From positions 124,001 to 188,000 of the forward strand of contig NZ_AP027363.1 in the NCBI RefSeq assembly GCF_030295955.1: a DNA stretch of 64,000 nucleotides, written 5' to 3'. Origin of the DNA: Thalassotalea agarivorans (GTDB lineage: Bacteria; Pseudomonadota; Gammaproteobacteria; Enterobacterales; Alteromonadaceae). Both the position numbers and the translations under genes were made by a program. This document shows positions 19,299 through 28,617 of the stretch, one piece after another. The first letter of the stretch is position 1. Every line of letters starts with the position of its first letter. A model generated the notes under the pieces. The model did no database searches. It saw nothing but the letters and a program-made list of their open reading frames with translations, and was not told the DNA's origin.

Positions 19299-20909
19299 AT
19301 GATTGCTTTGGACCACGCGGTTGACTTATCAGTATACGGTATCGAAAACGTAGAAGAGATTATTTATAACCCTTCTTATGAAGTACTGTTTGAGGAAGAA
19401 ACCAAAGCGGGCTTAACAGGCTATGATCGCGGTGTTGTAACCGAATCTGGCGCTGTTGCTGTAGACACGGGCATTTTTACTGGTCGTTCACCAAAAGATA
19501 AATACATCGTTCGCGACGACGTAACGCGCGACACTGTATGGTGGTCAGATCAAGGAAAAAATGACAACAAACCAATGACACCGGAAACTTGGAGCAAGCT
19601 TAAAGGCCTTGTTACAAATCAATTGTCTGGTAAAAAACTGTTTGTTGTAGATACCTATTGTGGTGCAAACGCTGATACGCGTTTGAAAGTAAGATTTATA
19701 ACAGAGGTAGCTTGGCAGGCGCATTTCGTTAAGAACATGTTTATTCGCCCAAGCGACGCTGAACTTGAAGGTTACGAACCAGACTTCGTGGTGATGAACG
19801 GCGCCAAAACAACCAACCCTGATTGGCAAGAACAGGGCTTAAACTCTGAAAACTTTGTCGCGTTCAATTTAACAGAGCGCATTCAGTTAATCGGTGGTAC
19901 TTGGTACGGCGGTGAAATGAAAAAAGGTATGTTCTCTATGATGAACTACCTTCTGCCATTGCAAGGTATAGCGTCAATGCACTGTAGTGCTAACGTGGGT
20001 AAAGACGGCGACGTTGCTATCTTCTTTGGTTTGTCAGGTACAGGTAAAACAACACTTTCTACCGACCCTAAGCGTGAATTAATCGGTGACGATGAGCACG
20101 GCTGGGACGATAATGGCGTATTTAACTTTGAAGGTGGTTGTTACGCGAAAACAATCAACCTAAGTGAAGAAAATGAGCCTGATATCTATCAAGCGATTCG
20201 TCGTGATGCTTTGCTTGAAAATGTAACTGTTGATGAAAATGGAAAAATCGATTACGACGATGGCTCTAAAACAGAGAACACACGTGTTTCGTATCCGATT
20301 CACCATATCGACAATATTGTTAAACCAGTTTCTAAAGCGGGACACGCGAAGAAAGTTATTTTCTTAACAGCTGATGCTTTTGGTGTGCTACCGCCAGTTG
20401 CCAAGCTTACGCCAGAGCAAACGGAGTACTATTTCTTATCTGGATTTACTGCAAAACTTGCTGGTACAGAGCGAGGTATTACTGAGCCAACACCGACATT
20501 TTCTTCATGTTTTGGCGCGGCGTTTTTAAGCCTGCACCCAACGCAGTATGCTGAAGTATTGCGCAAAAGAATGCAGGCAGTAGGTGCGGAAGCGTATCTT
20601 GTAAACACCGGTTGGAATGGCACAGGCAAGCGTATTTCAATTAAAGCGACGCGAGCTATTATCGACGCTATCTTAGATGGTTCAATTGAAAGTGGCGAAA
20701 CACAAGTGTTGCCATTATTTAACCTTGAAGTACCTAAGCATTTAGCGGGTGTTGAAGATGGTATACTCGACCCACGTGATACATATGCCGAGCAAGGTGA
20801 ATGGACGAATAAAGCAGCAGATTTAGCGAACCGTTTTATTGTTAACTTTGAGAAGTTCACGGATAACGACAACGGTAAAGCCTTGGTTGCAGCGGGTCCA
20901 CAGTTGTAA
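19299..20909 (+). CDS. pckA: Phosphoenolpyruvate carboxykinase (ATP)
   Basis: This enzyme converts oxaloacetate and ATP to phosphoenolpyruvate, the first step of gluconeogenesis. The 536-residue product has [11 protein letters not shown] (substrate loop), [20 protein letters not shown], the P-loop GLSGTGKTT at about residues 244-252 and the metal-binding [10 protein letters not shown]. The adenine site region [15 protein letters not shown] is present. Length and motifs are typical. GAGGAGA lies at the right distance from the ATG. It is monocistronic, with its own terminator. Confidence 0.97.
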   Translation: MIALDHAVDLSVYGIENVEEIIYNPSYEVLFEEETKAGLTGYDRGVVTESGAVAVDTGIFTGRSPKDKYIVRDDVTRDTVWWSDQGKNDNKPMTPETWSKLKGLVTNQLSGKKLFVVDTYCGANADTRLKVRFITEVAWQAHFVKNMFIRPSDAELEGYEPDFVVMNGAKTTNPDWQEQGLNSENFVAFNLTERIQLIGGTWYGGEMKKGMFSMMNYLLPLQGIASMHCSANVGKDGDVAIFFGLSGTGKTTLSTDPKRELIGDDEHGWDDNGVFNFEGGCYAKTINLSEENEPDIYQAIRRDALLENVTVDENGKIDYDDGSKTENTRVSYPIHHIDNIVKPVSKAGHAKKVIFLTADAFGVLPPVAKLTPEQTEYYFLSGFTAKLAGTERGITEPTPTFSSCFGAAFLSLHPTQYAEVLRKRMQAVGAEAYLVNTGWNGTGKRISIKATRAIIDAILDGSIESGETQVLPLFNLEVPKHLAGVEDGILDPRDTYAEQGEWTNKAADLANRFIVNFEKFTDNDNGKALVAAGPQL

Positions 20910-20926
20910 TCAGAATCATTGATTTG

Positions 20927-20953
20927 AAAACCAACCTTCGGGTTGGTTTTTTT
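20927..20953 (+). terminator. Terminator of pckA
   Basis: AAAACCAACC and GGTTGGTTTT pair around TTCG, followed by T residues. Confidence 0.9.
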
Positions 20954-21059
20954 ATGCCCTAGCGTTTTTCAATTGAAATCATTATTTCCCAAAGACCATA
21001 GCCAGACGAAATAAAAAGCCTTAGGCTATGGTGTTACGATTAAACGTTAGGAGAGATAG

Positions 21060-21488
21060 ATGGTAGTAGAAAAAGTCATGCATTTTTGTCGTGCATTGTT
21101 TATGGTCGCCGCAGTCAGTTTCGCGGCAACAGCCAGCGATAAGGCGCCAAAAGAAAATCAAACGGTAATTGCCTCAGGCGGCTTTGTCCATAGCGTGTAT
21201 TTTTGGCTGAAAAATCCTGAAAACGAACAAGACAGAAAAGCGTTTGAAAAACATCTCAACCTTTTTATCGACAATTCTCTATATGTTAAGAGTAAATTTA
21301 TCGGCACTGTTGCCCCAAGTGAGCGTGATGTTGTTGATAGTACCTACACTTACGCACTTATTTTAACTTTTGACAGTAAAGCAGACCAAGATAAGTATCA
21401 ATCTGAGCCTGTGCATTTGAAGTTTGTGGAGGATGCGCAGCATTTGTGGGAAAAAGTGATTGTGTATGACGCATTTAATACACTGTAA
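21060..21488 (+). CDS. Exported Dabb (stress-responsive A/B barrel) protein
   Basis: The 142-residue product has an N-terminal hydrophobic signal ending near AATAS. One Dabb ferredoxin-like domain follows (FVHSVYFWLKNPENEQDRK, then FIGTVAPSERDVVDS and VKFVE-like KFVEDAQHLWEKVIVYD). Dabb domains dimerise into beta barrels. Some are small enzymes, but most have no known role; an exported one is less usual. GGAGAG precedes the first ATG; a second ATG at 21078 is possible. Confidence 0.82.
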   Translation: MVVEKVMHFCRALFMVAAVSFAATASDKAPKENQTVIASGGFVHSVYFWLKNPENEQDRKAFEKHLNLFIDNSLYVKSKFIGTVAPSERDVVDSTYTYALILTFDSKADQDKYQSEPVHLKFVEDAQHLWEKVIVYDAFNTL

Positions 21489-21506
21489 ATGACATTGTTT
21501 AAGCGT

Positions 21507-21538
21507 AAAAAGCTTCTATTTAATAGAAGCTTTTTTTA
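21507..21538. terminator. Bidirectional terminator, Dabb gene / envZ
   Basis: AAAAAGCTTCTATT and AATAGAAGCTTTTTT form a long A/T-flanked stem. It lies between convergent genes and overlaps the envZ stop. Confidence 0.85.
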
Positions 21539-22843
21539 ACTTCTTTCCCGCGTGATCGGCAGTAGTACGCGAGCTTCTAAGCCACCTTCCGGTCGGTTGC
21601 GCAAAATCACTTCGCCGCTGTGCATTTTAACTATACGTTTGATAATGGCTAGCCCCAATCCGCTTCCCTCGCTACCACGCGCGGTGTCACCTTGCGTAAA
21701 GGGTTGAAACAAGCGTTCTATTTCCTGCTCAGGAATACCTGTACCTTCATCAAGTACAGCCAAATAAACCGTGTTTTGCTTCACATCGACGCCGCTTTCA
21801 ACGGTAATTTTTCCGTCGGTATGGCGCATCGCATTTTGAATGAGATTAGCCAATACGCGTTTAATCGCTAAGTATTTTATTTTTATTAACGGGCACTTTT
21901 TAGGAATGACGATTATTTCTCTATCAGGCAGTTGTTCTGAATCGACTACGTCATTGATTAGCCTGTTTATGTCGACTTCTTCGGTGATATCGTCGGTATC
22001 TGTTCTAATATAGTCGATAAACTGATCGATTATCGCATTCATGTCGTCGATGTCTTTTTCGATACCTTCTTTCAAATAGTCGTCTTGTTCTGACATCATT
22101 TCGCTAGATAAACGAATGCGTGTCAGCGGCGTTCGAAGGTCATGAGAAATACCTGCCATCAGTAGGTTTCTATCTTCTTCGAGGCGCTTAATTCCTTCAG
22201 ACATTTGATTAAACGCACGCGTCACTTCGCGAATTTCTGTAGTACCGCCTTCTTTTAGTGTTTTAGGATTACGACCTAATGCAACTTCTTCGGCCGCCCT
22301 TTGTAAACTGCGCAGCGGCCTATTTAATTGCCGCACGAATATCCAGCCACCGGCGACACTGAGTACACCGAGAATAAAGAGGATAATAATGAGCGGTGAA
22401 AAGTTTGCTTCTTCAAGTCCACTTAAGGGTATTTTTACCCACAAATTTGGCGCTTGAGGAGGTTTGATCCAAAACAGATATTCTTCACCTTGCGAAATAC
22501 GTACTTCGGCAGGTCCTTCTAACAATGCCGACATTTCAGCGGAACGATAGGGGTAGTGTTTAGCGTCGCCTAAACCTAATGCCATAGCGGTACTTTCCCG
22601 ATATACACCGATACCTGTTTGTTCGTGGAATGCTTGCGCCATATCGGCAGAAAGTTCGGTATTATTAATATCGATAAATACCACTTTTATCTGCTTTGCT
22701 AACAACTGATTAATTTGTTGTGCGTTTGGTTGAATGATGTATAGCGCTATAGAAATGTATGAAACCACCTGATTAACGAGCAATAAAATGCCAATTAAAA
22801 GAACGGTTTGCCCAAAAGCACTGCGAGGCAATATCTTCATCAA
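21536..22843 (-). CDS. envZ: Sensor histidine kinase EnvZ
   Basis: The osmosensing kinase phosphorylates OmpR. The 435-residue product has two membrane spans (about residues 12-36 and 149-170) flanking a periplasmic domain. A HAMP linker comes next ([18 protein letters not shown]), then the H box [19 protein letters not shown] with His234, the N box LIQNAMRHT, and the G boxes DEGTGIP and GSGLGLAI. All catalytic elements are present. It follows ompR after 17 bases as one operon. Confidence 0.95.
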   Translation of the reverse strand: MMKILPRSAFGQTVLLIGILLLVNQVVSYISIALYIIQPNAQQINQLLAKQIKVVFIDINNTELSADMAQAFHEQTGIGVYRESTAMALGLGDAKHYPYRSAEMSALLEGPAEVRISQGEEYLFWIKPPQAPNLWVKIPLSGLEEANFSPLIIILFILGVLSVAGGWIFVRQLNRPLRSLQRAAEEVALGRNPKTLKEGGTTEIREVTRAFNQMSEGIKRLEEDRNLLMAGISHDLRTPLTRIRLSSEMMSEQDDYLKEGIEKDIDDMNAIIDQFIDYIRTDTDDITEEVDINRLINDVVDSEQLPDREIIVIPKKCPLIKIKYLAIKRVLANLIQNAMRHTDGKITVESGVDVKQNTVYLAVLDEGTGIPEQEIERLFQPFTQGDTARGSEGSGLGLAIIKRIVKMHSGEVILRNRPEGGLEARVLLPITRERS

Positions 22844-22860
22844 TTATCCTGCGCAGCCGA

Positions 22861-23586
22861 TCAAGCGACAGCTTGTCCTTCAGGAACAAAGACATAACCC
22901 AAGCCCCACACTGTTTGTATATAGCGAGGGTTTGCGGGGTCTTCTTCTAACATTCGACGTAAACGAGATACTTGTACATCGATGCTTCGCTCGAGGGCAG
23001 AATAGTCGCGGCCACGAGCTAGGTTCATCAGTTTGTCACGCGATAAAGGCTCACGAGGGTGGGTGATTAATGCCTTCAACACAGCAAATTCGCCACTGGT
23101 TAACGGCATACTAATATCACCTTTTCTCATTTCCCTAGTTGCTAGATTGAGCTGGTATTGGCCAAACGACACAATGTTTTCTTCCAATGCCGGTGCACCT
23201 GGGGCTTCTTGTACCTTACGACGCAACACCGCTTTGATACGAGCAAGCAATTCACGCGGATTGAATGGTTTAGGCATATAATCGTCAGCGCCTAATTCAA
23301 GTCCAATAATGCGATCGACTTCGTCGCCTTTAGCAGTCAGCATGACAATAGGAATATCATTACCTTGTTGCCTTAAACGGCGGCAAATTGATAAGCCGTC
23401 TTCACCTGGTAACATGAGATCGAGCACCAGCAAGTGGAAATTTTCTCGCTCTAACAATCTGTCCATTTGTTCGGCATTTGCAGCACTGCGTACGACAAAA
23501 CCTTGCTCCACCAAATACCGTTCTAACAATGCGCGCAGGCGCATATCGTCATCTACGACAATAATTTTTGGTGTTTCATGTCCCAT
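22861..23586 (-). CDS. ompR: Response regulator OmpR
   Basis: The 241-residue product has a receiver domain with the acidic pocket VVDDD, phospho-acceptor Asp56 (LVLDLMLPGEDG), and Thr/Lys at LTAKGDE. The winged-helix DNA-binding domain carries ALERSIDVQVSRLRRMLEEDPANPRYIQTVWGLGYVF in separate conserved blocks. It controls porin and envelope genes in relatives. It is the first gene of ompR-envZ. Confidence 0.96.
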   Translation of the reverse strand: MGHETPKIIVVDDDMRLRALLERYLVEQGFVVRSAANAEQMDRLLERENFHLLVLDLMLPGEDGLSICRRLRQQGNDIPIVMLTAKGDEVDRIIGLELGADDYMPKPFNPRELLARIKAVLRRKVQEAPGAPALEENIVSFGQYQLNLATREMRKGDISMPLTSGEFAVLKALITHPREPLSRDKLMNLARGRDYSALERSIDVQVSRLRRMLEEDPANPRYIQTVWGLGYVFVPEGQAVA

Positions 23587-23860
23587 ATTCTTTCCTTACC
23601 ATGGTGCGAATTTGAGTTAACTAAAGTGATTCGCTTACACTTACATTTATCGTTTATAAGGTTAACTATAAGCTAAAATCGTTGTAATTTAAAAACTTAG
23701 TCTGTGTCAAAAAAGCCGAAATTGTTACAAAAAGTGTAAGTTAAAATGATCTTTCGTGGGCTACAGTGCAAGTGTAAAAAGTCATTCAAAGGTTATTACT
23801 GTTCAGATGATGCGATCCGTGTAAAAATGTCTCTCCCTTAAATGAGAAGTAGTGTTATTG
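23587..23860. promoter_or_regulatory. Divergent region between ompR and the LETM1-like gene, with AAGTGTAA repeats
   Basis: The motif AAGTGTAAG occurs at 23732-23740, its exact complement CTTACACTT at 23634-23642 and a third copy AAGTGTAA at 23770-23777. The middle copy also forms TTACA-AAAAG-TGTAA. Spaced repeats in front of ompR could be sites for autoregulation, but this is inference. Confidence 0.4.
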
Positions 23861-24259
23861 ATGCAAGTGTGGCGAAAGTTCTTTAAAGCGCCGTTACGAG
23901 TCACGTTAATCGTTCGTAAAAGAAATACCTTAAAACTGCGCCGCCAAATGTTGCTTATTAAAATGGCGCTAGCGCAAGAGAAGCATGAAACTAAGGCTAT
24001 GCTGCACACCTATGCAAAATATACCCGTGGCGCAGCCAATAAAAGTGAAATGAAAGAAGCCAATCAGCAATTGGTGGACTTGTTAAAGGGGTTAGGTATT
24101 GGTGTATTTGCGGTATTGCCGTTTGCGCCCATTACCATTCCCGTGGTGATAAAGCTTGGCCGTGTTGTAGGAGTAGAAATATTGCCAAGTGCTTTTAGTG
24201 AACTCAAAGAGGTGCGAGACAAGAAGACTATTGCAGATAAGCAATCGCCTGATCAGTAA
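23861..24259 (+). CDS. LETM1-like membrane-associated protein
   Basis: The 132-residue product starts with a basic amphipathic region (KAPLRVTLIVRKRNTLKLRR). After a charged middle it has a hydrophobic stretch (GLGIGVFAVLPFAPITIPVVI) followed by LGRVVGVEILPSAF. This last part follows the LETM1 signature (hydrophobic segment, then LPSTF-like motif). Mitochondrial LETM1 is linked to ion exchange and ribosome binding at the inner membrane; the bacterial role is unknown. The ATG at 23861 is favoured over GTG at 23852 because GAGAAG lies eleven bases before it. The 3' end overlaps the convergent next gene by 32 bases. Confidence 0.65.
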   Translation: MQVWRKFFKAPLRVTLIVRKRNTLKLRRQMLLIKMALAQEKHETKAMLHTYAKYTRGAANKSEMKEANQQLVDLLKGLGIGVFAVLPFAPITIPVVIKLGRVVGVEILPSAFSELKEVRDKKTIADKQSPDQ

Positions 24260-24692
24260 CACAATGCGTCAAACTTCTTTGCTTTTCTTCTAACGACAAC
24301 GCCGCAATGGCTTTTTTAACCATAGCAAATTTTTGTTCGCGCTCCTTCGCGGGTAATTCACTCAGTTGTTCCTTAAAACAAGCGATCAAACCGTAATCGA
24401 TGGCTTGTTCTGATTTTATATCGTCATTGCCCAAACATTCTGTGACTTTGTCAGCCAACCTGTCGGCAGGCATTTTTGTAATAATATCTGCTAGTTTATA
24501 AGGGATTGGGTCCACGCCTTTGTCTTGATTACAGGCATAAAAAATATCAGCGACTAAGACCTTGGGTATAAGGGCTTGATGTTGCTCTGCAAACTTTTCT
24601 TTTAACCATTTGTCATGCTGTTTATCTTCACTTGCGACACTATTTGGCAATAAAAACAGGCCTAATAACAAACAAATAAGCGGCTTATACAT
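24228..24692 (-). CDS. Small exported protein, function unknown
   Basis: The 154-residue product has a signal peptide ending near SVAS. The mature part is helical and highly charged, with four Cys (in YACNQDK, TECLGND, IACFKEQ and THCVTDQ) that could form two disulfides in the periplasm. I do not recognise a family. Its start touches the end of pldA by one base, so the two are co-transcribed and it may act with the phospholipase. Confidence 0.6.
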   Translation of the reverse strand: MYKPLICLLLGLFLLPNSVASEDKQHDKWLKEKFAEQHQALIPKVLVADIFYACNQDKGVDPIPYKLADIITKMPADRLADKVTECLGNDDIKSEQAIDYGLIACFKEQLSELPAKEREQKFAMVKKAIAALSLEEKQRSLTHCVTDQAIAYLQ

Positions 24693-25693
24693 TACATAAT
24701 ATCCGTTAGCGCAATGCCGATACCAATTCTTGATTGAGAATGATTATAGTCGATCAAACTCTCCCCGTAACCGGTGGTATATTGTACCAAGCCTCTTAAT
24801 CTTCCGGTTAAAGGAAAGGTAAAGTTTACTTCGGCGTAGCCATTATTCGTGGCAAAATTTTGTCGACCTTTAATTGAAAATTCATAGTGATGCCATTTAT
24901 ACGCCGTGGTCAGTTCAAAATACCCCATATAATCGCCAATATCGGGATTGTCGTTAGCCGGTTCATCGGGAGTTGTTTGTTTGCTGCCCTCAGGAATAAT
25001 GTACCAAGGTTTAAAAGAAAGTAAGAAGTTTCCTTTGGTAAAGGTGATGTCGGCATAAAGTCTGTTCCAACTTCTTGATATTAACTGTGAGCGTCCATTT
25101 GATTGATGCACATAACCAAAGGTCAACATAGTACTTGTATCGTAGGGGCTCCAGCTCGTTGGCATGGTATAGAAAAACTCAGGCTCGTAATTGGTCTCTC
25201 GAAAAGGTCTTGATAAATCTGATGTGTAAAGTTGCCACCATGATTGCATTGTAAAGCCAAATGCCAAGGCATCCCCTTCGGTAAACAAATAATGGTCGGG
25301 GGATACTAGCGGCACTTTAAAGCTTATTTGAAACTTTGCTTCGGCCGACTGCATTTCTTCAGACCATTGGTCATCGCGAATTTCATAAACTTCCCGATTA
25401 ATGTTATTGGTAGCAAAAAAAGGCAAGGTGTAATTCATCTTGTGCGGCGTAATTACGTAAGGGTTAAACGCTGTGGCTCGCTCTGCGGCAGTTCTAAGTT
25501 GAGCAATATCTTTGCCTTCAACTTGTTCTTCGCATTCAGCTTTCAGCTGGGCGACAGTTTTCGAGTTATTATCTTGCTGAATTTTTTTCAAAATGCACGC
25601 TTCCAAGGCTGCTTCTTGTTCTGTCTCAGCAACAACTTGCGTGCTTAGCACCACACATAAACTCAACAATGGAATAATTCGGTTTAATCGCAT
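24692..25693 (-). CDS. pldA: Outer-membrane phospholipase A (OMPLA)
   Basis: OMPLA is an outer-membrane beta-barrel that hydrolyses phospholipids displaced to the outer leaflet, with calcium and dimer formation. The 333-residue product has a signal peptide and an N-terminal plug-like region with a Cys pair. The barrel carries the active-site block GYVHQSNGRSQLISRSWNRL. His196, Ser198 and Asn210 have the same spacing as His142, Ser144 and Asn156 of E. coli. The extra N-terminal region (about 75 residues) is usual in marine homologues. Confidence 0.93.
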   Translation of the reverse strand: MRLNRIIPLLSLCVVLSTQVVAETEQEAALEACILKKIQQDNNSKTVAQLKAECEEQVEGKDIAQLRTAAERATAFNPYVITPHKMNYTLPFFATNNINREVYEIRDDQWSEEMQSAEAKFQISFKVPLVSPDHYLFTEGDALAFGFTMQSWWQLYTSDLSRPFRETNYEPEFFYTMPTSWSPYDTSTMLTFGYVHQSNGRSQLISRSWNRLYADITFTKGNFLLSFKPWYIIPEGSKQTTPDEPANDNPDIGDYMGYFELTTAYKWHHYEFSIKGRQNFATNNGYAEVNFTFPLTGRLRGLVQYTTGYGESLIDYNHSQSRIGIGIALTDIM

Positions 25694-25833
25694 ACCAATC
25701 CTTTATTATTGTCAAAGTAATCAACTCGCTAGCAAAGCGAAATCATGGTTAACTATTGCTTATCTTACCAACATTTTTTAATGTGGCTATATAACAACGA
25801 TTATTTTATTAGGGATACGATAAAAAGCGGCTT

Positions 25834-26475
25834 ATGGACTACACAGATTTATGCACCGTTACTTTATTAGGTAATTTGGTTGCGAAACCCGAAATTAGAT
25901 ATCAAGCAAACCCTGTCGTAGCGGTCGCTGAGGTGCGCATAGCAACCCATAAAAAATGGTATGATAAACAGAGCCAGCAATTTAAAGAATGGACAAGCTT
26001 TCATACGGTGAAAGTGATTGGTGAAATCGTTGAAGACAGCTTACGTTTCGCCAATAAAGGCGATGTCATCTTAGTGCAAGGCTACCTCCTCAATAGTAAA
26101 CAGTCTAATCGTCAGATCCTCCATGCCGCCTATGCACAGTGCTTTGCTAAAGGGTATGCGCAGTCGATGAACCAAGTGCAAAGCAGTGGCACAATTTGTT
26201 CACCAATAAAGTTGATGACTACAGAGCAAGATAAGACATTAGCTGAATTTTCAGTGTGCATTAAACATGCTGTAGTTTCTCCTGTGAATAAAGAGCTCAA
26301 GCACTTTGATGTGACTCGATTAGTGCATGTATGGGGTAAACAAGCCGAATATATATCGACTCAAGCCCAGGAGGGCGAGAAAGTGGTTATTGACGGTAAG
26401 TTAAGTTATTTAAATGACGACAACAAAACACAGTTTATTGAATGTCGCCAAATAGATCTGATTAAATCAAGCTAA
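25834..26475 (+). CDS. SSB-like protein with two OB folds
   Basis: The 213-residue product begins like single-stranded DNA-binding protein: CTVTLLGNLVAKPEIRY, then VAVAEVRIATHKKW and FHTVKVIGEIVEDSLRFANKGDVILVQGYL. A second, more diverged OB-like unit starts near residue 117 (TICSPIKLMTTEQDKTLAEFSVCI, then VVIDGKLSYL). Unlike housekeeping SSB it has no acidic DDDIPF-type tip; it ends DLIKSS. It therefore probably does not recruit the usual SSB partners. It is a lone gene with no phage or plasmid neighbours. Confidence 0.72.
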   Translation: MDYTDLCTVTLLGNLVAKPEIRYQANPVVAVAEVRIATHKKWYDKQSQQFKEWTSFHTVKVIGEIVEDSLRFANKGDVILVQGYLLNSKQSNRQILHAAYAQCFAKGYAQSMNQVQSSGTICSPIKLMTTEQDKTLAEFSVCIKHAVVSPVNKELKHFDVTRLVHVWGKQAEYISTQAQEGEKVVIDGKLSYLNDDNKTQFIECRQIDLIKSS

Positions 26476-26550
26476 ACAGTGGCAAACTTGATGGCACTGG
26501 GCTATAAAAAGAGTTTAAGCTATTAAATAACAATAAGTTAAATATAATTC

Positions 26551-28563
26551 ATGGATAGAGCACTTAAACAAAAAGGGTTGTACAGGTGTTTTCTGGCATC
26601 ACTGCTAATTGCACTCCAATTTAGCGTGCAAGCAATTAGCTTGCAGGAACTCACGTTAAATACCGAGAGTGTGTTGCAGGGTGCCCGTAAGAATGTCACA
26701 GAATGGCAATTAGCTAGCGCTAATCCATTAGCTGCCAACAGCTATTTTGTATCTAACGATCTCCATGAAATATGGCTGGTAAATGACGGCCGTTTAGCTA
26801 GTAAACCTTTGTTAGCTCTCGCTGATATCAGTGACGCAGAAATTTCGCGTATTACAGCCTTTGCTGTACATGCTGGATATAGCTTGCGTGACAAAACCGG
26901 AAGTCGCACTTTCTATACCGCACATACCCAACGTATTCGACAACCAGAAAAAACGCGTTTAGGCATTATAGATAGCGACTTCACGCATGAATCTGTTATT
27001 ACCGAATGGCAGTTAAACTTAATTCATCACGATAAAGTTGATTTAGAATCAAGACGAGAAGTGCTCAGAGTTGCCCTACCAAGCAATCACCAAGGTATTA
27101 CTCAGTTATTGTTTAATGATTATGTTCAGCAATGGGAAGCTGATTTTGGTTTACTGCATGCGGTTCTGCCGGCAGAAAGTTCGCAGGCATTACCATTATA
27201 CAGCGGCGCGGTATTGCGAATAAGGCCAGAAAAATTTGGTCAAAAGCCATATATTGTACCGGCAGATAACCCCTTTCAAAGCCAAGATCTGGTGCCGCCA
27301 GAATTGTTCGTCCAAAACGGTGGCAACCTTACGCAAATAGTGTTTACTAATATCGCCACTCATCCCTCTTTGGCATTGCACAGTTTTAATGGGAGCGCAC
27401 AACTTACGCCGTTTATTGCAGGCGATAGTATCGATAGCAATACGCCGATAAAACAGTGGCAAGCCCCGAATAATCTAGTGAAGCAAGTGTTTTACTACCG
27501 AGGCAGAGAAATTAAGCACCCTCAGGGGCAATTTATCTTGTTGGCCACTGTCAACGGTATTGCTCAATTGTTGTCACTCGATTTGTCCAGTGGTGAGCAA
27601 TCCTTGATCATGCAGTTAAATCAAGCGGGATTATCTGGCGAAGCAAGTCTATTTGGCTTTTTAGATCGCTATGATGAAATCATGTTGCTTGGTCAAAAAA
27701 ATCAGGTGTTAGCTTATGTAAAACAACAAAATCTAGCGCCCAAACAGACGTCTGCAGCACAGGATAACAATGGCTACTTTGCCATATTCTTTTCCTTGTT
27801 TGTGTTGATAATCGCTATCGCCTTGTATCTAAATAGGCACCGTTTAACGCCTAAACAACGACGTTTAGAGAAGTTAAACCGTACATTAAAAGGCAATTAT
27901 GCGTTTATTCAAGCCAACAAAGCGAAAACGGGAGTTGAGTTATTCAGGCGTAACGAGCAAGAGCCTAGTGAAAGTATTGTGCTTAAATCCATCACTCGCT
28001 CGACCATACATTTAAATGATGAAGTGATCGCAACCATTAACAATGAGCCTGAAAACGGATTCGATCAAGCGAAAGAAAACGCAGTGATTACGCTTTTTGC
28101 CAAAGAACAGCGCAAGAAAATCATCGATCAACAGCAGCGTCGAGTAGACATTAGCTTCGAAACCGATGCCAAGAGCCCGTTTGTTGTTACCTTATACTAC
28201 AGGCAAGGTAATTTCAGACTCACCAAGATTAAGTATCAGGATGCTGTCGAGCTTGTTTTAGATTGGTGTTGGTTAGTTAGCAAACACATCAACCCAGAAC
28301 ATACTGGTAAGCGAAAATTATTCGTTGCAAAGCCGAAAGCACCTGCATCTTCAAATGCGCCTACACCGGTTGTCTCACAAGATGAATATACATCGGTGAA
28401 AACGCCAGAAAAAGCCGCCTCAAAAGCGCCAAATTTAGTGCATGAAGATACCGAATTAGTTAACGCGTTAGAAAAACTAGTTAACTTAAAGCAGCAAGGC
28501 TTTTTATCGGAAGAAGAATTTCAGCAAGCCAAACAAAAGTTATTACAAGATTTGATTGAGTAA
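26551..28563 (+). CDS. Sugar-dehydrogenase-like propeller protein with membrane span and SHOCT domain
   Basis: The 670-residue product has a signal peptide, then a beta-rich exported region of about 370 residues. It contains GAVLRIRPEKFGQKPYIVPADNPF-type sequence in two pieces, the pattern of soluble PQQ-dependent glucose/sorbosone dehydrogenases. A single membrane span follows at about residues 408-426, then a cytoplasmic region of about 240 residues with a Pro/Ala-rich linker. It ends with a SHOCT domain (LVNLKQQGFLSEEEFQQAK). I see no clear catalytic His for PQQ, so it may sense rather than oxidise. I know of no characterised protein with this order. Confidence 0.65.
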   Translation: MDRALKQKGLYRCFLASLLIALQFSVQAISLQELTLNTESVLQGARKNVTEWQLASANPLAANSYFVSNDLHEIWLVNDGRLASKPLLALADISDAEISRITAFAVHAGYSLRDKTGSRTFYTAHTQRIRQPEKTRLGIIDSDFTHESVITEWQLNLIHHDKVDLESRREVLRVALPSNHQGITQLLFNDYVQQWEADFGLLHAVLPAESSQALPLYSGAVLRIRPEKFGQKPYIVPADNPFQSQDLVPPELFVQNGGNLTQIVFTNIATHPSLALHSFNGSAQLTPFIAGDSIDSNTPIKQWQAPNNLVKQVFYYRGREIKHPQGQFILLATVNGIAQLLSLDLSSGEQSLIMQLNQAGLSGEASLFGFLDRYDEIMLLGQKNQVLAYVKQQNLAPKQTSAAQDNNGYFAIFFSLFVLIIAIALYLNRHRLTPKQRRLEKLNRTLKGNYAFIQANKAKTGVELFRRNEQEPSESIVLKSITRSTIHLNDEVIATINNEPENGFDQAKENAVITLFAKEQRKKIIDQQQRRVDISFETDAKSPFVVTLYYRQGNFRLTKIKYQDAVELVLDWCWLVSKHINPEHTGKRKLFVAKPKAPASSNAPTPVVSQDEYTSVKTPEKAASKAPNLVHEDTELVNALEKLVNLKQQGFLSEEEFQQAKQKLLQDLIE

Positions 28564-28617
28564 CCCCTGCCAACAAGGTATGTTTAACGCAAAATTACCA
28601 CGCAGAGCAGCCTTTCT

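Noticed and set aside
20429-20872. Minus-strand open frame of 147 codons
   Set aside because: Antisense of pckA, with no start signal or family features.
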